Below, piece after piece: positions 26,444 through 35,406 of a stretch of 64,000 nucleotides of DNA (position 1 is its first letter; each line of letters opens with the position of its first letter). The notes beneath the pieces were generated by a model. That model searched no databases. It was not told the DNA's origin and was given only the letters and a program-made list of their open reading frames with translations. Origin of the DNA: Blastomonas ursincola. Its GTDB lineage: Bacteria; Pseudomonadota; Alphaproteobacteria; Sphingomonadales; Sphingomonadaceae. The DNA lies in the NCBI RefSeq assembly GCF_013607875.1, contig NZ_VDES01000001.1, positions 1,222,073 to 1,286,072 on the forward strand, in the 5' to 3' direction. Position numbers and translations under genes: made by a program.

Positions 26444-26476
26444 CAACGTTTACCGATTCTCGGTCAACGTTTACCG
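26444..26476. promoter_or_regulatory. Paired LacI-type operator repeats between GH3 and lacI-like genes
   Basis: The word CAACGTTTACCG occurs twice in the same orientation, at 26444-26455 and 26465-26476, 21 bases apart, that is two helical turns on the same DNA face. Each has the AACGTT palindromic core typical of LacI-family operators. They lie between the GH3 start and the regulator start, about 100 bases before the latter. Confidence 0.7.
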
Positions 26477-26573
26477 CTATCCATCGACACAAGTCAAGAG
26501 AGGCGCTAAGAGAAGCTGGGTCGCAGCGGTTCCGCCAGTTCCGGGGGGGCCATCCAACCGCCTGGAGGGGACG

Positions 26574-27596
26574 ATTTCAAAGCGAACCACGATCGTCGAC
26601 ATCGCAAGGGTCGCCGGGGTCACGCCCAAGACCGTCTCGCGCGCGCTCAACGATGCTCCCCATGTCAGCGCCGCCGTGCGGCAGAAGGTGAAGGAGGCCG
26701 CCGAGGCGCTCGACTATCACCCCAATCTGGCGGCGCAGAGCCTGATCGCGCGCCGCTCGTTCCTGATCGGGCTGACCTATGAACGGCCCAGCCCCAGCTA
26801 TGTCGTCGAGCTGCAGAACGGCGCGCTCAGCCGGCTCGACGATGGCCGCTACCGGCTGGTGGTGCTGCCCTTCGCGCATGTCGCGAGCCGCCCCGAGGAG
26901 CTGGGCAAGCTGCTGCTGCGCGCCGGGCTCGACGGGGTGCTGCTCGCGCCGCCCGCCAGCGACCAGCCGCTGCTGCTCGACATGCTCGAACGCCAGCGCC
27001 TGCCTTATGCGCGGATCACCCCGCACAGCGATCTCGATCGCGGTCTGGTGGTAGCGATGGACGAGAGCGCGGCGGGCCATGCGGTGGCGCAGCATCTGCT
27101 GGCGCTCGGGCATCGTCGGATCGGCATCATCCTGGGCGATCCCTCGCACGCCGCCAGCATCGGCCGTCTCGAGGGCTATCGCCGCGCCTTTGCCGAGGCA
27201 GGTGTCGGAATCGACGACGATCTGATCGTCACCGGCGATTTCACCTATGCCGTGGGCTATGAGGTGGCGCGCACGCTGCTGGCCAGCGCGAAACGCCCGA
27301 CTGCGGTCCTGGCGCAGAATGACGACATGGCCGTGGCAGCGATCGCGGCGGCACGAGAACTGGGCCTCTCGGTGCCGCAGGACCTGTCGGTCGCCGGGTT
27401 CGACAATTCGGAGGTCTCGCGCACCGCCTGGCCGCCGCTGACCACGGTCAACCAGCCGGTCGCGCAAATGGCCTGGGATGCCGCCGACCGGCTGATCGCG
27501 ATGCTCGACGGCAAGACGGTGCCCGAGCTGCCGCAGCGCCGCGACCATGCGCACGAGCTGCTCGTGCGCGCCTCCACCGCTGCCCCGGCCGCCTGA
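26574..27596 (+). CDS. LacI family transcriptional regulator (ATT start codon)
   Basis: The regulator has 340 residues. Its N-terminus, read from ATT at 26574, is (I/M)SKRTTIVDIARVAGVTPKT, which aligns exactly with the usual first residues of LacI proteins, and GGAGG lies 5 bases upstream. No in-frame ATG, GTG or TTG is found near, so ATT seems to be the start. The helix-turn-helix and hinge (VSRALNDAP, then LDYHPNLAAQSL) are intact. The sugar-binding domain is complete (GIILGDPSHAASIGRLEGYR, then VLAQNDDMAVAAI and VAGFDNSE). It is divergent from the GH3 operon, with twin operator repeats between, so it probably represses that operon until a gluco-oligosaccharide or glucose is bound. Confidence 0.88.
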   Translation: MSKRTTIVDIARVAGVTPKTVSRALNDAPHVSAAVRQKVKEAAEALDYHPNLAAQSLIARRSFLIGLTYERPSPSYVVELQNGALSRLDDGRYRLVVLPFAHVASRPEELGKLLLRAGLDGVLLAPPASDQPLLLDMLERQRLPYARITPHSDLDRGLVVAMDESAAGHAVAQHLLALGHRRIGIILGDPSHAASIGRLEGYRRAFAEAGVGIDDDLIVTGDFTYAVGYEVARTLLASAKRPTAVLAQNDDMAVAAIAAARELGLSVPQDLSVAGFDNSEVSRTAWPPLTTVNQPVAQMAWDAADRLIAMLDGKTVPELPQRRDHAHELLVRASTAAPAA

Positions 27597-27604
27597 TCGA
27601 TCCG

Positions 27605-28804
27605 TTATTCCCGCTTCAACGGCGGCTCGGCGCGCTCGATCAGCTCGCGCGCCTGGCTTGCGAACCACTGACCCGCCGCCGGTGCTTTCACCCCGCGCTC
27701 GGGATCGATCGGGCCGGCGGTGCCGCGCAGGCACTCTCCGTCCGATTCGCCCGGCACCTTGATCCACAGAAAGCCATCGACATAGGCTTCGCGCGTGATC
27801 AGCGTCGGGCGGCGTCCCAGCCCCCGGCCCGGCGGGTTGCACCAGACCTCGGCATCGCGATAGCGCCCGGCCGGCGGCTTCCACGAACCCAGGCCGTTGC
27901 GGCTGGTATCGATCAGCGCGTGCTTCTGCGACTTCGGCGTGCGCTTCAGGCCTCGCTCGGCGAACAGCCGGTCATAGGCGGCATCGATCTGCCTGCGATT
28001 GCCGGGCCTTTCAAACGGTTCGGCCGAGAACTGGCTGGGGCAGGCCCGCGGGTCCAGTCCGCCCTGCGTCACCAGCGCGATGCAATTGCTGACCCAGTGC
28101 GCATAGGGCACGACGCGCGCATCGCTCTCGAAATTGGAAACGTTGAGGAAGAAGCCCGCGACCTTGTCCACATCGGCGCGGATCAGGCGGCTCGCAATCT
28201 CGCCGGGCGCAAGCCAGCTGCTGCCGGTGCCGTCGAGATAGACGCGCGCTCGTGGAAGCGCGCCCAGGATTGCGACCGCGCCGCGCAGCTGGTCGTAGCG
28301 CCGCGACGCCGCCGCCTCGTCCTGCCCTTCCGGACGGCACCCTTCGAGATCGCCCGCCAGATTGCGGTGCCAGGGAATGACGCCGAGGCCATCGGGCTCT
28401 AGCACGATGATCGCCTGACGGTTGCCGACCCCCCTGGCCAGCCCGGCGACCCAGGCGAGATAGGCCACGCCATCCGCCGCGCCGCCCGCCGAATAGAGCG
28501 CACAGTCGCGATAGGGGATGTTGTACGCCACCAGCACCGGAATCTGCCCCTTCGCCGCCGCACGCTCGGTGACGTCGCGGGCCTGGGCCTCGACGATCTC
28601 GGGCGTTCCGTAAGCGAGCCAGGTCGCCGAGGGAATGCGCGCCAGAAGCAGCGCGTCCTCGCGGGCAGCGCCCTCGAGCTTCTCGGCAGCTTGAACCGTT
28701 GTGCTGCGCTCATCGACGAAGAGCGTCGGCGGTTTGACGGCCGCAGGCGCGATCGCTGCCGGGGCCAGCAGCGCCAGCGCAAAGGCGAGGAATTTCAGTC
28801 GCAT
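27605..28804 (-). CDS. Glycoside hydrolase family 6 cellulase (endoglucanase/cellobiohydrolase)
   Basis: The 399-residue enzyme starts at 28804 after GGGAGCGG and has a signal peptide ending IAPAAV. GH6 motifs are clear: AYNIPYRDC near 112 (family pattern Y.IP.RDC with the catalytic-region aspartate), IIVLEPDGLGVIPW near 150 with the acid aspartate, FFLNVSNFES, HALIDTSRNGLGSW, VWCNPPGRGLGRRP and the substrate tryptophan in GFLWIKVPGESDGEC. GH6 enzymes invert beta-1,4-glucosidic bonds in cellulose or mixed-linkage glucan. No carbohydrate-binding module is attached. It ends 8 bases from the convergent regulator gene and completes the glucan locus: outer cleavage here, uptake by the TonB receptor, final hydrolysis by GH3. 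Confidence 0.9.
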   Translation of the reverse strand: MRLKFLAFALALLAPAAIAPAAVKPPTLFVDERSTTVQAAEKLEGAAREDALLLARIPSATWLAYGTPEIVEAQARDVTERAAAKGQIPVLVAYNIPYRDCALYSAGGAADGVAYLAWVAGLARGVGNRQAIIVLEPDGLGVIPWHRNLAGDLEGCRPEGQDEAAASRRYDQLRGAVAILGALPRARVYLDGTGSSWLAPGEIASRLIRADVDKVAGFFLNVSNFESDARVVPYAHWVSNCIALVTQGGLDPRACPSQFSAEPFERPGNRRQIDAAYDRLFAERGLKRTPKSQKHALIDTSRNGLGSWKPPAGRYRDAEVWCNPPGRGLGRRPTLITREAYVDGFLWIKVPGESDGECLRGTAGPIDPERGVKAPAAGQWFASQARELIERAEPPLKRE

Positions 28805-28904
28805 CACCGCTCCCAGGGGATTTTTATTCTCGCGCGCGAGGATCGGGCCATTGCAGCGGCAAATCAACCGGCGCGCGCCATCAACCACATCCGCTCCGGA
28901 GCGA

Positions 28905-29864
28905 TCAGCCCGAAAGGCGCGGTGTTCTCGGGGTGCGCGCCCGCATCGCGATCACCAGCCCGATCATGCCGAGCGCCGCGCCCGCGCCCGCGAGCAGGCT
29001 CCAGCGATAGCCCTCGAACAGGGTCGACAGCACCATCGCCACCACCGGCACCAGCACGCTGCTATAAGCCGCGCGTGCCGCGCCGATATCGCGGATCAGC
29101 GCGAAATACATCGGGAAGGTGACCACCGACCCCATCAGCCCGAGATAGACGATGCCGCCGAGATAGGCCGGGCGGCTTTCGAACACCGGCGCGCCATAAA
29201 GTGCCCAGCCGAGCGCCGCGTTGCCCAGCGCGCCCCACAGCATCGCCCAGGCGAGCAAGCTGAGGATCGGCATCGCCTTCACCCGCTCGGCCGATTGCAT
29301 GACATTGGCGATCGAGGCGCACAGGATCGCACACAGCGCGAGGCCCAGTCCCTTCATCACGTCCGACAGATCGGCGGGCATCGCGCGATATTCCTGCACG
29401 AACAGCAGCGCGATCCCCGCCAGCGCCACCGCCGTACCGACAATGAACCCGCCCGCGATCCGCGCGCCGAGGAAGATGCGCGAGAGCAGCGCGTTGGGCA
29501 CCATCAGCATCGCGAACAGCACCGCGAGGAGACCCGAGGTGATATAGGCTTCCGAGCGGTAGACGAAGTTGAAATTGGCCGAGAACTGGAACAGCCCCAG
29601 CGCCAGCGCGATCAGCTGACCCTGGCGGTCGAGCCGCAGCGGTGCCTTGCGCCACCAGGCGAGCGCGAACATGCCAATCGCCGCCACCGCGAAGCGATAG
29701 CTGACCGACCATGTCGGCGGGACGCTGGAAATCTGGTCCTTGATCACCAGCCAGGTCGAGCCCCAGATCAGCGAGACGAGCAGGAACGGCACCAGCACCC
29801 GTGCCGAGAGCATCGACGGTTCTTCGGGCGTGTCTGACGCAGAAGCGGGCGCGCTGCTCGCCAT
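28905..29864 (-). CDS. EamA/DMT family permease
   Basis: The 319-residue protein has ten hydrophobic segments in two EamA repeats. The first opens VLVPFLLVSLIWGSTWLVIK near residue 22; the second runs from about 175 to the end. This is the RhaT/YdcZ-like drug/metabolite transporter family, usually exporters of amino acids or small metabolites. The ATG at 29864 overlaps the stop of the threonine aldolase gene (TAATG), so translation is coupled. Export of threonine, glycine or a related amino acid is a reasonable guess from that pairing. An ATG 18 codons later is an alternative start. Confidence 0.85.
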   Translation of the reverse strand: MASSAPASASDTPEEPSMLSARVLVPFLLVSLIWGSTWLVIKDQISSVPPTWSVSYRFAVAAIGMFALAWWRKAPLRLDRQGQLIALALGLFQFSANFNFVYRSEAYITSGLLAVLFAMLMVPNALLSRIFLGARIAGGFIVGTAVALAGIALLFVQEYRAMPADLSDVMKGLGLALCAILCASIANVMQSAERVKAMPILSLLAWAMLWGALGNAALGWALYGAPVFESRPAYLGGIVYLGLMGSVVTFPMYFALIRDIGAARAAYSSVLVPVVAMVLSTLFEGYRWSLLAGAGAALGMIGLVIAMRARTPRTPRLSG

Positions 29865-30880
29865 TAGAGCGCAGCGATGGCGGCGGCGAGCGGAGCGACG
29901 GTCTCGGCGTCCTGATCCCAGGCAGTGACGAAGCGCGCCTCGCCGCCCTCTGCCGTCATCTCGCCCCAGTCGTAGAATTCGAAGCCCTGGCTCCGCAACG
30001 ATGCTGCCTCGGTCGCGCTCAGCTTGACGAACACCTCGTTCGCCTGAACCGGGTAGAGCAGCCGGTCGCCCGCCGCCTCGGCGATCGCCTGCGCGCCTGC
30101 ATTGGCGGCGCGCGCATTGGCGAGCCACAGGTCATCGTCGAGCATCGCCAGCAGCTGCGCCGCAAGGAACCGCCCCTTGGATTGAAGCTGCCCGGCGCGC
30201 TTGCGCAAATAGGGCAGCTCGCGCGCGAGGCAATTGTCGAACACGATGATCGCCTCGGCGTTCATGCCGCCGTTCTTGACGCAGCCGAAGCTCAGCATGT
30301 CGACGCCTGCGCGCCAGGTGATATCGGCCGGATCCACCTCGGTCGAGGCGATGGCATTGGCGAAGCGCGCGCCGTCCATGTGCAGCTTGAGCCCGCGCGC
30401 CTTGCAGACCTCGCCGATCGCGGCGACCTCTTTCGGAGAATAGGTCAGGCCATATTCGCTGGCATTGGTGATCGAGACGGCGGCGGGCTGCACCTGGTGG
30501 ACATCGTCGCGAATCTGGCCAGCGACGCGCGCCACCTCGTCCGCGCTCAGCTTCGCGCCCTCGCCATCGGCCAGGATCAGCTTCGCCCCATGCATGAAAA
30601 AGCCCGGCGCGCCACATTCGTCCTGCTCGATATGCGCCATGCGGTGGCAGATCACGCCCTTGTGCGGCGGGCACAGGGCCGAGAGCGCAAGCGCATTGGC
30701 CGCAGTCCCGGTCGCCACCCACAAAGCCTTGACCCGGGTGCCGAACAGCTGACTGAACCGGTCGTCGAGCGCCTGGCTGAGCGCATCGCCGTCATAAGGC
30801 GAATCGAGCCGGTTGGCAGCGGCGATGGCGTCCATCACGCGCGGGTGAACCGCGGCGGCATTGTCGGAGAAGAATTTCAT
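29864..30880 (-). CDS. ltaE: Low-specificity L-threonine aldolase family enzyme
   Basis: The 338-residue PLP enzyme opens MKFFSDNAAAVHP. It carries the family blocks VATGTAANALALSALC, CHRMAHIEQDECGAP, LHMDGARFANAIA and DMLSFGCVKNGGM, where the lysine of CVKNGG is expected to bind PLP. It splits L-threonine or related beta-hydroxy amino acids into glycine and an aldehyde. I start it at 30880, where the family homology begins; the longer frame adds 12 non-conserved residues. Translationally coupled to the permease that follows. It lies 48 bases after the TpsB gene, so read-through from the TPS operon is possible. Confidence 0.9.
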   Translation of the reverse strand: MKFFSDNAAAVHPRVMDAIAAANRLDSPYDGDALSQALDDRFSQLFGTRVKALWVATGTAANALALSALCPPHKGVICHRMAHIEQDECGAPGFFMHGAKLILADGEGAKLSADEVARVAGQIRDDVHQVQPAAVSITNASEYGLTYSPKEVAAIGEVCKARGLKLHMDGARFANAIASTEVDPADITWRAGVDMLSFGCVKNGGMNAEAIIVFDNCLARELPYLRKRAGQLQSKGRFLAAQLLAMLDDDLWLANARAANAGAQAIAEAAGDRLLYPVQANEVFVKLSATEAASLRSQGFEFYDWGEMTAEGGEARFVTAWDQDAETVAPLAAAIAAL

Positions 30881-30928
30881 GGCCGCGTGTGGTAATGCCG
30901 CGCGGGCCAAGGTCAAGCGGCTGAAATG

Positions 30929-32653
30929 TCAGAACCGGTGGTTCCAGCTGAGCGCGAACGACAGCCCGTCATCCTGCACGTCGCGGCTGCCGGTGACCGG
31001 CGCATCGATCAGTGCTGCGCCATAGGTCAGCCGCGCCGAGAGCGAGGGCGAGGGCGTCCAGCTAAGCGATGCGCCGATGCTCGCGATCTCGCCCGGCTGC
31101 GGCTGGAAGGCGCGCGTCGCGTTGCGCATCACCGCGCCATCGACGAAGACCGAGGGGGTGAAGCTGCCCCAGCGCAGCCCCAGGGCGCCAAGCGCACCCG
31201 ATCCGATCGTCACTGGCCGCGCCAGCTCGACCGATCCAAGCACGCCGCGATCGGCGAGCACCAGGCTCTCGCGATAACCGCGCACGGTGGCGCTGCCGCC
31301 CGCGACGAAACGCTCGCCGGCATAGAGTATGCCGGTGCCATATTGCCCCGCGAGCCGCGCGCGCAGCTCCCAGCCCTTGTCGCCGATTCGCCGGGCATGG
31401 CTGATCTGGCCCGAAAAGCTGCGAAAGCGCGGCGAGGGTGCGGCGATGCCGACAATGTCCGATCGGCTGCCGTCGATGCCTTGCGTGAAGCGCGCCTGCG
31501 CGATCCACACCGTGCCCGAGCTGCGCCGCGTCCATTCCATGCCGAGCCGCAGCGCCGAATATTCGGCGAGCCCCCGCACCGATCCGGGGCTGAACGAAAA
31601 GGGCTCGCCCAGCAGGAAGGTGCGCGTCTCGCGGTGGATCACGCCGGTGCTCAACGTCACCGACTGCGCGCTGATCTCGGGCGTGCCGTCGAGCGCGGCG
31701 GGGCTCAGCGGGCGCTGCCACACGGTCAGCGCGAAGCCGCCTTCGACGAACCAGTCGCGCGCGCGGATCAGAAGGTCACGCAAGGGCGCATCGACCACCG
31801 CCGCGCGGTTGTATCCGCCGCGCGCCTCGATCCGGAGCGCAGGGTGGAGGAACGGGGCGGCATAATCGACCTGCGCATCGGGGCGACCCGCCGTGAGCCC
31901 GGCGTCGAACGCGATACGGTCGCCTGCGAACAGCGCGTTGCGCATGGCCAGACCGCTGCCGAAGCGCCAGCCTCCGACCGCCGGAGACCTGCTGTTGGCA
32001 ACGCTCGCATACACCGCAAAGCGCGGTGCGGGATCGACCAGCAAGGCGAGCCGCGCCTCGCCGGGGCGCGCGCCGGGCTGGAGATCGGCCTTGACCGTGG
32101 CGATCGCATCATCGCTTGCCAGGGTCCGGAAATCGCGCTCGATCGCAAGACCGTTGAGCGGGATCGCGCGTGCCGAGGGCATACGGCGCAGCACATAGGC
32201 GTCGCTCAGCCCGCGCCGCTTGCCATCCTGCCATTCGACCGTCGCGCCACCGTCGGTCAGCCTGCCCGCCACCAGCCGCAGCACCAGCGGCGATGCGCCC
32301 GCCGGGTCGGTCACGGAATCGATCAGCACGCCCGAATTGACATAGCCGTTGCGGACATAGGCGAGGCTGATCTGCTGCACCGCCGCCGCGATCCGGTCGA
32401 GCGGTACCGGCGCGCCGATGAGGCCGTTGGCGATCGCCTGTTGCCGCACCCACTCCCCGTCGAGCCGCTCGCCCTTTGAGTAGCGCACGACAAATCCGCC
32501 GAAATCGTGGCCGGTGCTGTCCGCCGTCGCGATCGCGGCGATGTCCGGCTCGGCCTGCACCTCGACCGCGCAATAGGTGACGATGCCGCTCGCCGCCGCA
32601 TCGGGTGAGGGCGCGCAAGCGGGTGCAGCGCCCTGCAGCACCAGCGCGAGCAT
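30929..32653 (-). CDS. TpsB-type outer-membrane transporter (ShlB/FhaC/HecB family)
   Basis: The 574-residue protein has a short signal peptide, a POTRA-like region (GGFVVRYSKGERLDGEWV, then AYVRNGYVNSGVLIDSV) and a 16-strand barrel. The barrel carries the family signature GSATVRGYRES near residue 440, the lid-loop motif seen in FhaC, and ends LSFALSWNHRF. It secretes its partner TpsA through the outer membrane. It begins 5 bases after the tpsA stop; TTG codons at 32668 and 32662 are alternative starts, the second overlapping the stop. The position directly after a TpsA gene makes the partner assignment firm. Confidence 0.92.
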   Translation of the reverse strand: MLALVLQGAAPACAPSPDAAASGIVTYCAVEVQAEPDIAAIATADSTGHDFGGFVVRYSKGERLDGEWVRQQAIANGLIGAPVPLDRIAAAVQQISLAYVRNGYVNSGVLIDSVTDPAGASPLVLRLVAGRLTDGGATVEWQDGKRRGLSDAYVLRRMPSARAIPLNGLAIERDFRTLASDDAIATVKADLQPGARPGEARLALLVDPAPRFAVYASVANSRSPAVGGWRFGSGLAMRNALFAGDRIAFDAGLTAGRPDAQVDYAAPFLHPALRIEARGGYNRAAVVDAPLRDLLIRARDWFVEGGFALTVWQRPLSPAALDGTPEISAQSVTLSTGVIHRETRTFLLGEPFSFSPGSVRGLAEYSALRLGMEWTRRSSGTVWIAQARFTQGIDGSRSDIVGIAAPSPRFRSFSGQISHARRIGDKGWELRARLAGQYGTGILYAGERFVAGGSATVRGYRESLVLADRGVLGSVELARPVTIGSGALGALGLRWGSFTPSVFVDGAVMRNATRAFQPQPGEIASIGASLSWTPSPSLSARLTYGAALIDAPVTGSRDVQDDGLSFALSWNHRF

Positions 32654-32658
32654 CAGGC

Positions 32659-35406
32659 TCAACGGCAAGCTCCCGAAGGCGCCACGTCAAGCGCATCGAG
32701 CGCGAGCGGGCCGACCTGATCGATGGAAAGGCGGCTCACCGACCCGCTGCTGCGCGCCGCGCGGCACTGGCCCGCGAGCACGCCTGCCGCATCGCCGAAG
32801 CTGATATCGGGCGTGTCGATGCCGCTGCTGACATTGCCGACCTGGCTGTCGACGACCAGATCGCCATCGACCAGCAGCAGGTTGCTGTTGTCGGCCGAAC
32901 GGATGAAGAAATCGGTTGCAAGCTGCACGTTCGCGCCGCGCTGCTGGCCCAGCGCCTCGATCCGCGCGCCATCGGCGATCAGCGCATAGGGACGGCTGAT
33001 GCTGATGCGCCCGCCGGTGCCGGGGCCCGACGAGGTGGCGATCGCCGCAGGCATCGCGCCGCCTGCCAAACGCAGCAGACCGGTCTCGGGCAATGCCAGC
33101 TCGATTTGCCCCGCAGCGCCGGTCAGCGCGCTGGTGGTGATCGTGCCGCCCGGCCCCAGGGTGATGCGCGGCGCGCCGATGCTGATATTGCCCGCCGCGC
33201 CGCCGCTGCTGGCGGTGTTCGTGCTGGCGATACGACTGCCCTGACCGGTGACAAGCAGCTCCTCCTCCGCCGCAAGTGCGATGCCGCCCGCCGTGGTGGC
33301 ATTGGCCGAGCTGGTGTTCACTTCCGCACCGTCGCTGAGCATGATCTGGCGGGCAATGAGCGCCACCGTGCCCGCCTGGCCCGGCGCGAGATCGCCCGCA
33401 TCCGAGCTGATCCGGCTGCCCCGTCCCATCACGATACGGTCGGCGACCACGGTCACCTCGCCTGCTGCACCAAAGCCCTCGGTCGCGGTGGAGATCGTCC
33501 CGCCGTTCATGGTCAGCGTTCCGGTGGCCGCGATCAGGACGCGTCCCGCGCGTCCCGGGCCAGGCAGTTCTCGCAGCGAGGGAATGAGATCGGGATCGGC
33601 CTCGAAATCCTCGTTGCTGGGCGGAACCAGCAGCTTGCGCGCCGCAGAGCTGATTTCCGCCTCGCCCGACAGCACGATCCGTCCCGCCGAGATCAGGATA
33701 TCCCCGCCATTGCCGAGGCTCGAGCTGGAGGTAGTGATCGAGGTGATCCCGTCCATCTCCAGGCTGTCGGTCTGGATCACGATCCGCCCGGCATTGCCGG
33801 TATAGTCGGCGAGCCGCGTGAACTCCTGTGCGCGCGGCAGTTCGGTTTCCGACGAGATGCTGGGTCCGCCGAACCCGTTGTTGATCAATCGCAGCGTGCC
33901 CGCCCGGATCGCGATCGCGCCCGCATCGCCCAGGCCCTGGCTGACCGACTGGATGCCGCCGATCCCGCTCAGCTCCAGCAGGCCCGTGACCGTGATGTCG
34001 ATGGGTCCCGCTGCGGTCGCACTGTCGGTACTGGTCGAGATGAGGCCGATCTGGACCGCCATGGTGTTCGCGCGGATGGTGATGCTGCCCGGACCCGATG
34101 CCGTGCTCGACGAGCTCGAGGCTAGGATCAGCCCCTGGCTTGCCATTTCGAGCCGGTCGACATCGATCAGGATGTTGCCGGTGGTGCCGGTCGGCATGAA
34201 TGCCCCGCGCGCCTGGAACAGCGTGGTGGAAAGCAGCCCCGTATTGGTCAGCCGCAACAGACCGCCGCGCACCTGGATGTCGCCGACCGAGCGCCCCGGC
34301 GCGGACAGACCGGTCGCGGTGACGATGCCCTCGTCGATCTCGATCCGGTCGCCTTCCAGAAAGATCGTGCCGCCGCCGCCCGCCAGCCGGCTTTCGGTGC
34401 GGATCGCCCCGCGTTCGCGCACGACAATCTGCCCGGCCCGCACTCGAATGTCGCCGCTGCGCTCGGCAAGGCCCTCGATGCCGCTGACGCGCAATTCGCC
34501 GCTGACAAGATCGACAAGATCGGCGCGCAGGTTGATGGCGGGCAGCGCGCCCGCGCTCGCGGTCACGCCAATCTCGCTGAACCTGTCGAACCGTATCGTC
34601 CCGGCGACCAGATCGATGCGGCCATCGTCCTGCAGCAGAATGCGGCTGTCGTTAAGCGCAATCCGCCCGCCGCGCAGGCCCTGGTCGGGCGCGGCGGCAA
34701 TATCCAGCGCGCCCCTGTTCTGGCCGACGGCGCGCAGGCTCGCTTCCGCCGCAAACAGGCTGCTGCTTTCCATGACGATATCGCTCGCCGACAGCGCGAT
34801 GCGCCCGGCACCGACGCCGCGCGCCACCGCATCGCCCGGGCCCGCGCTAGCTCGCAAGGTTATTGGCGCATTGCCGCCCAGAAAGCCGAAGCGAACGGGA
34901 TCGGCCATGCTGAAGCTCGACCCCGATGCGGTGCCCGAAACCAGCATCGTGCCATCGGCAAAGCCCAGTTGCTGCGCGGTCGAGAAATGCGCGGTGCCGC
35001 CGACATCGATGGCAGCACCATCCCCGAACATGATGCCTGCAGGATTGAGGAAGAAGAAATCCGCGCCCGGCATGGCACTGGTGTCGATCGTGCCTGCAAT
35101 GAACGAGGTTTCTCCGCCGGTGACCCGATTGATGACGTTGCGGATAGTGAGCGCATCGCTGGCGGTCCAGCGCGCGATATCGCCGGGGCCGAGGTTGAAG
35201 CGGGTGAAGCTGTGGAACAGATTGTCGCCCGCGCGCACGCCGCCGCCGATCGTCGTCACCGCGCCTTCAGTGGTTGCAGTGGTGCCGGTGGACAGTTGAG
35301 GCAGCGTGTCAGGGGTAATCGTGGTCGGCGGCGCGCCTGCGTCCTGTGCAAAGGCCGGAATGCAGACCAGGGCCAGCGCGGCGCATCCGGAAAGCCAAGC
35401 TCTCAT
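32659..35406 (-). CDS. TpsA-type filamentous hemagglutinin-like exoprotein
   Basis: The 915-residue protein starts at the ATG at 35406 (GGGGAG upstream) with a signal peptide ending PAFAQ. It then has the TPS secretion domain (residues about 30-260: LFHSFTRFNLGPGDIARWT, then FFFLNPAGIMFGDGAAIDV, the LNPAGI block standing for the NPNGI motif). The rest is beta-helical repeats with turns such as GDIQVRGG, GNILIDVDR, GSITIRAN, GRIVIQTDS and GEVTVVADR. The only two cysteines of the mature protein lie in the last 39 residues (GQCRAARSSG and PSGACR), suggesting a disulfide loop like the HMW1 anchor. It overlaps the CHAT gene stop by 4 bases (ATGA). Confidence 0.92.
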   Translation of the reverse strand: MRAWLSGCAALALVCIPAFAQDAGAPPTTITPDTLPQLSTGTTATTEGAVTTIGGGVRAGDNLFHSFTRFNLGPGDIARWTASDALTIRNVINRVTGGETSFIAGTIDTSAMPGADFFFLNPAGIMFGDGAAIDVGGTAHFSTAQQLGFADGTMLVSGTASGSSFSMADPVRFGFLGGNAPITLRASAGPGDAVARGVGAGRIALSASDIVMESSSLFAAEASLRAVGQNRGALDIAAAPDQGLRGGRIALNDSRILLQDDGRIDLVAGTIRFDRFSEIGVTASAGALPAINLRADLVDLVSGELRVSGIEGLAERSGDIRVRAGQIVVRERGAIRTESRLAGGGGTIFLEGDRIEIDEGIVTATGLSAPGRSVGDIQVRGGLLRLTNTGLLSTTLFQARGAFMPTGTTGNILIDVDRLEMASQGLILASSSSSTASGPGSITIRANTMAVQIGLISTSTDSATAAGPIDITVTGLLELSGIGGIQSVSQGLGDAGAIAIRAGTLRLINNGFGGPSISSETELPRAQEFTRLADYTGNAGRIVIQTDSLEMDGITSITTSSSSLGNGGDILISAGRIVLSGEAEISSAARKLLVPPSNEDFEADPDLIPSLRELPGPGRAGRVLIAATGTLTMNGGTISTATEGFGAAGEVTVVADRIVMGRGSRISSDAGDLAPGQAGTVALIARQIMLSDGAEVNTSSANATTAGGIALAAEEELLVTGQGSRIASTNTASSGGAAGNISIGAPRITLGPGGTITTSALTGAAGQIELALPETGLLRLAGGAMPAAIATSSGPGTGGRISISRPYALIADGARIEALGQQRGANVQLATDFFIRSADNSNLLLVDGDLVVDSQVGNVSSGIDTPDISFGDAAGVLAGQCRAARSSGSVSRLSIDQVGPLALDALDVAPSGACR

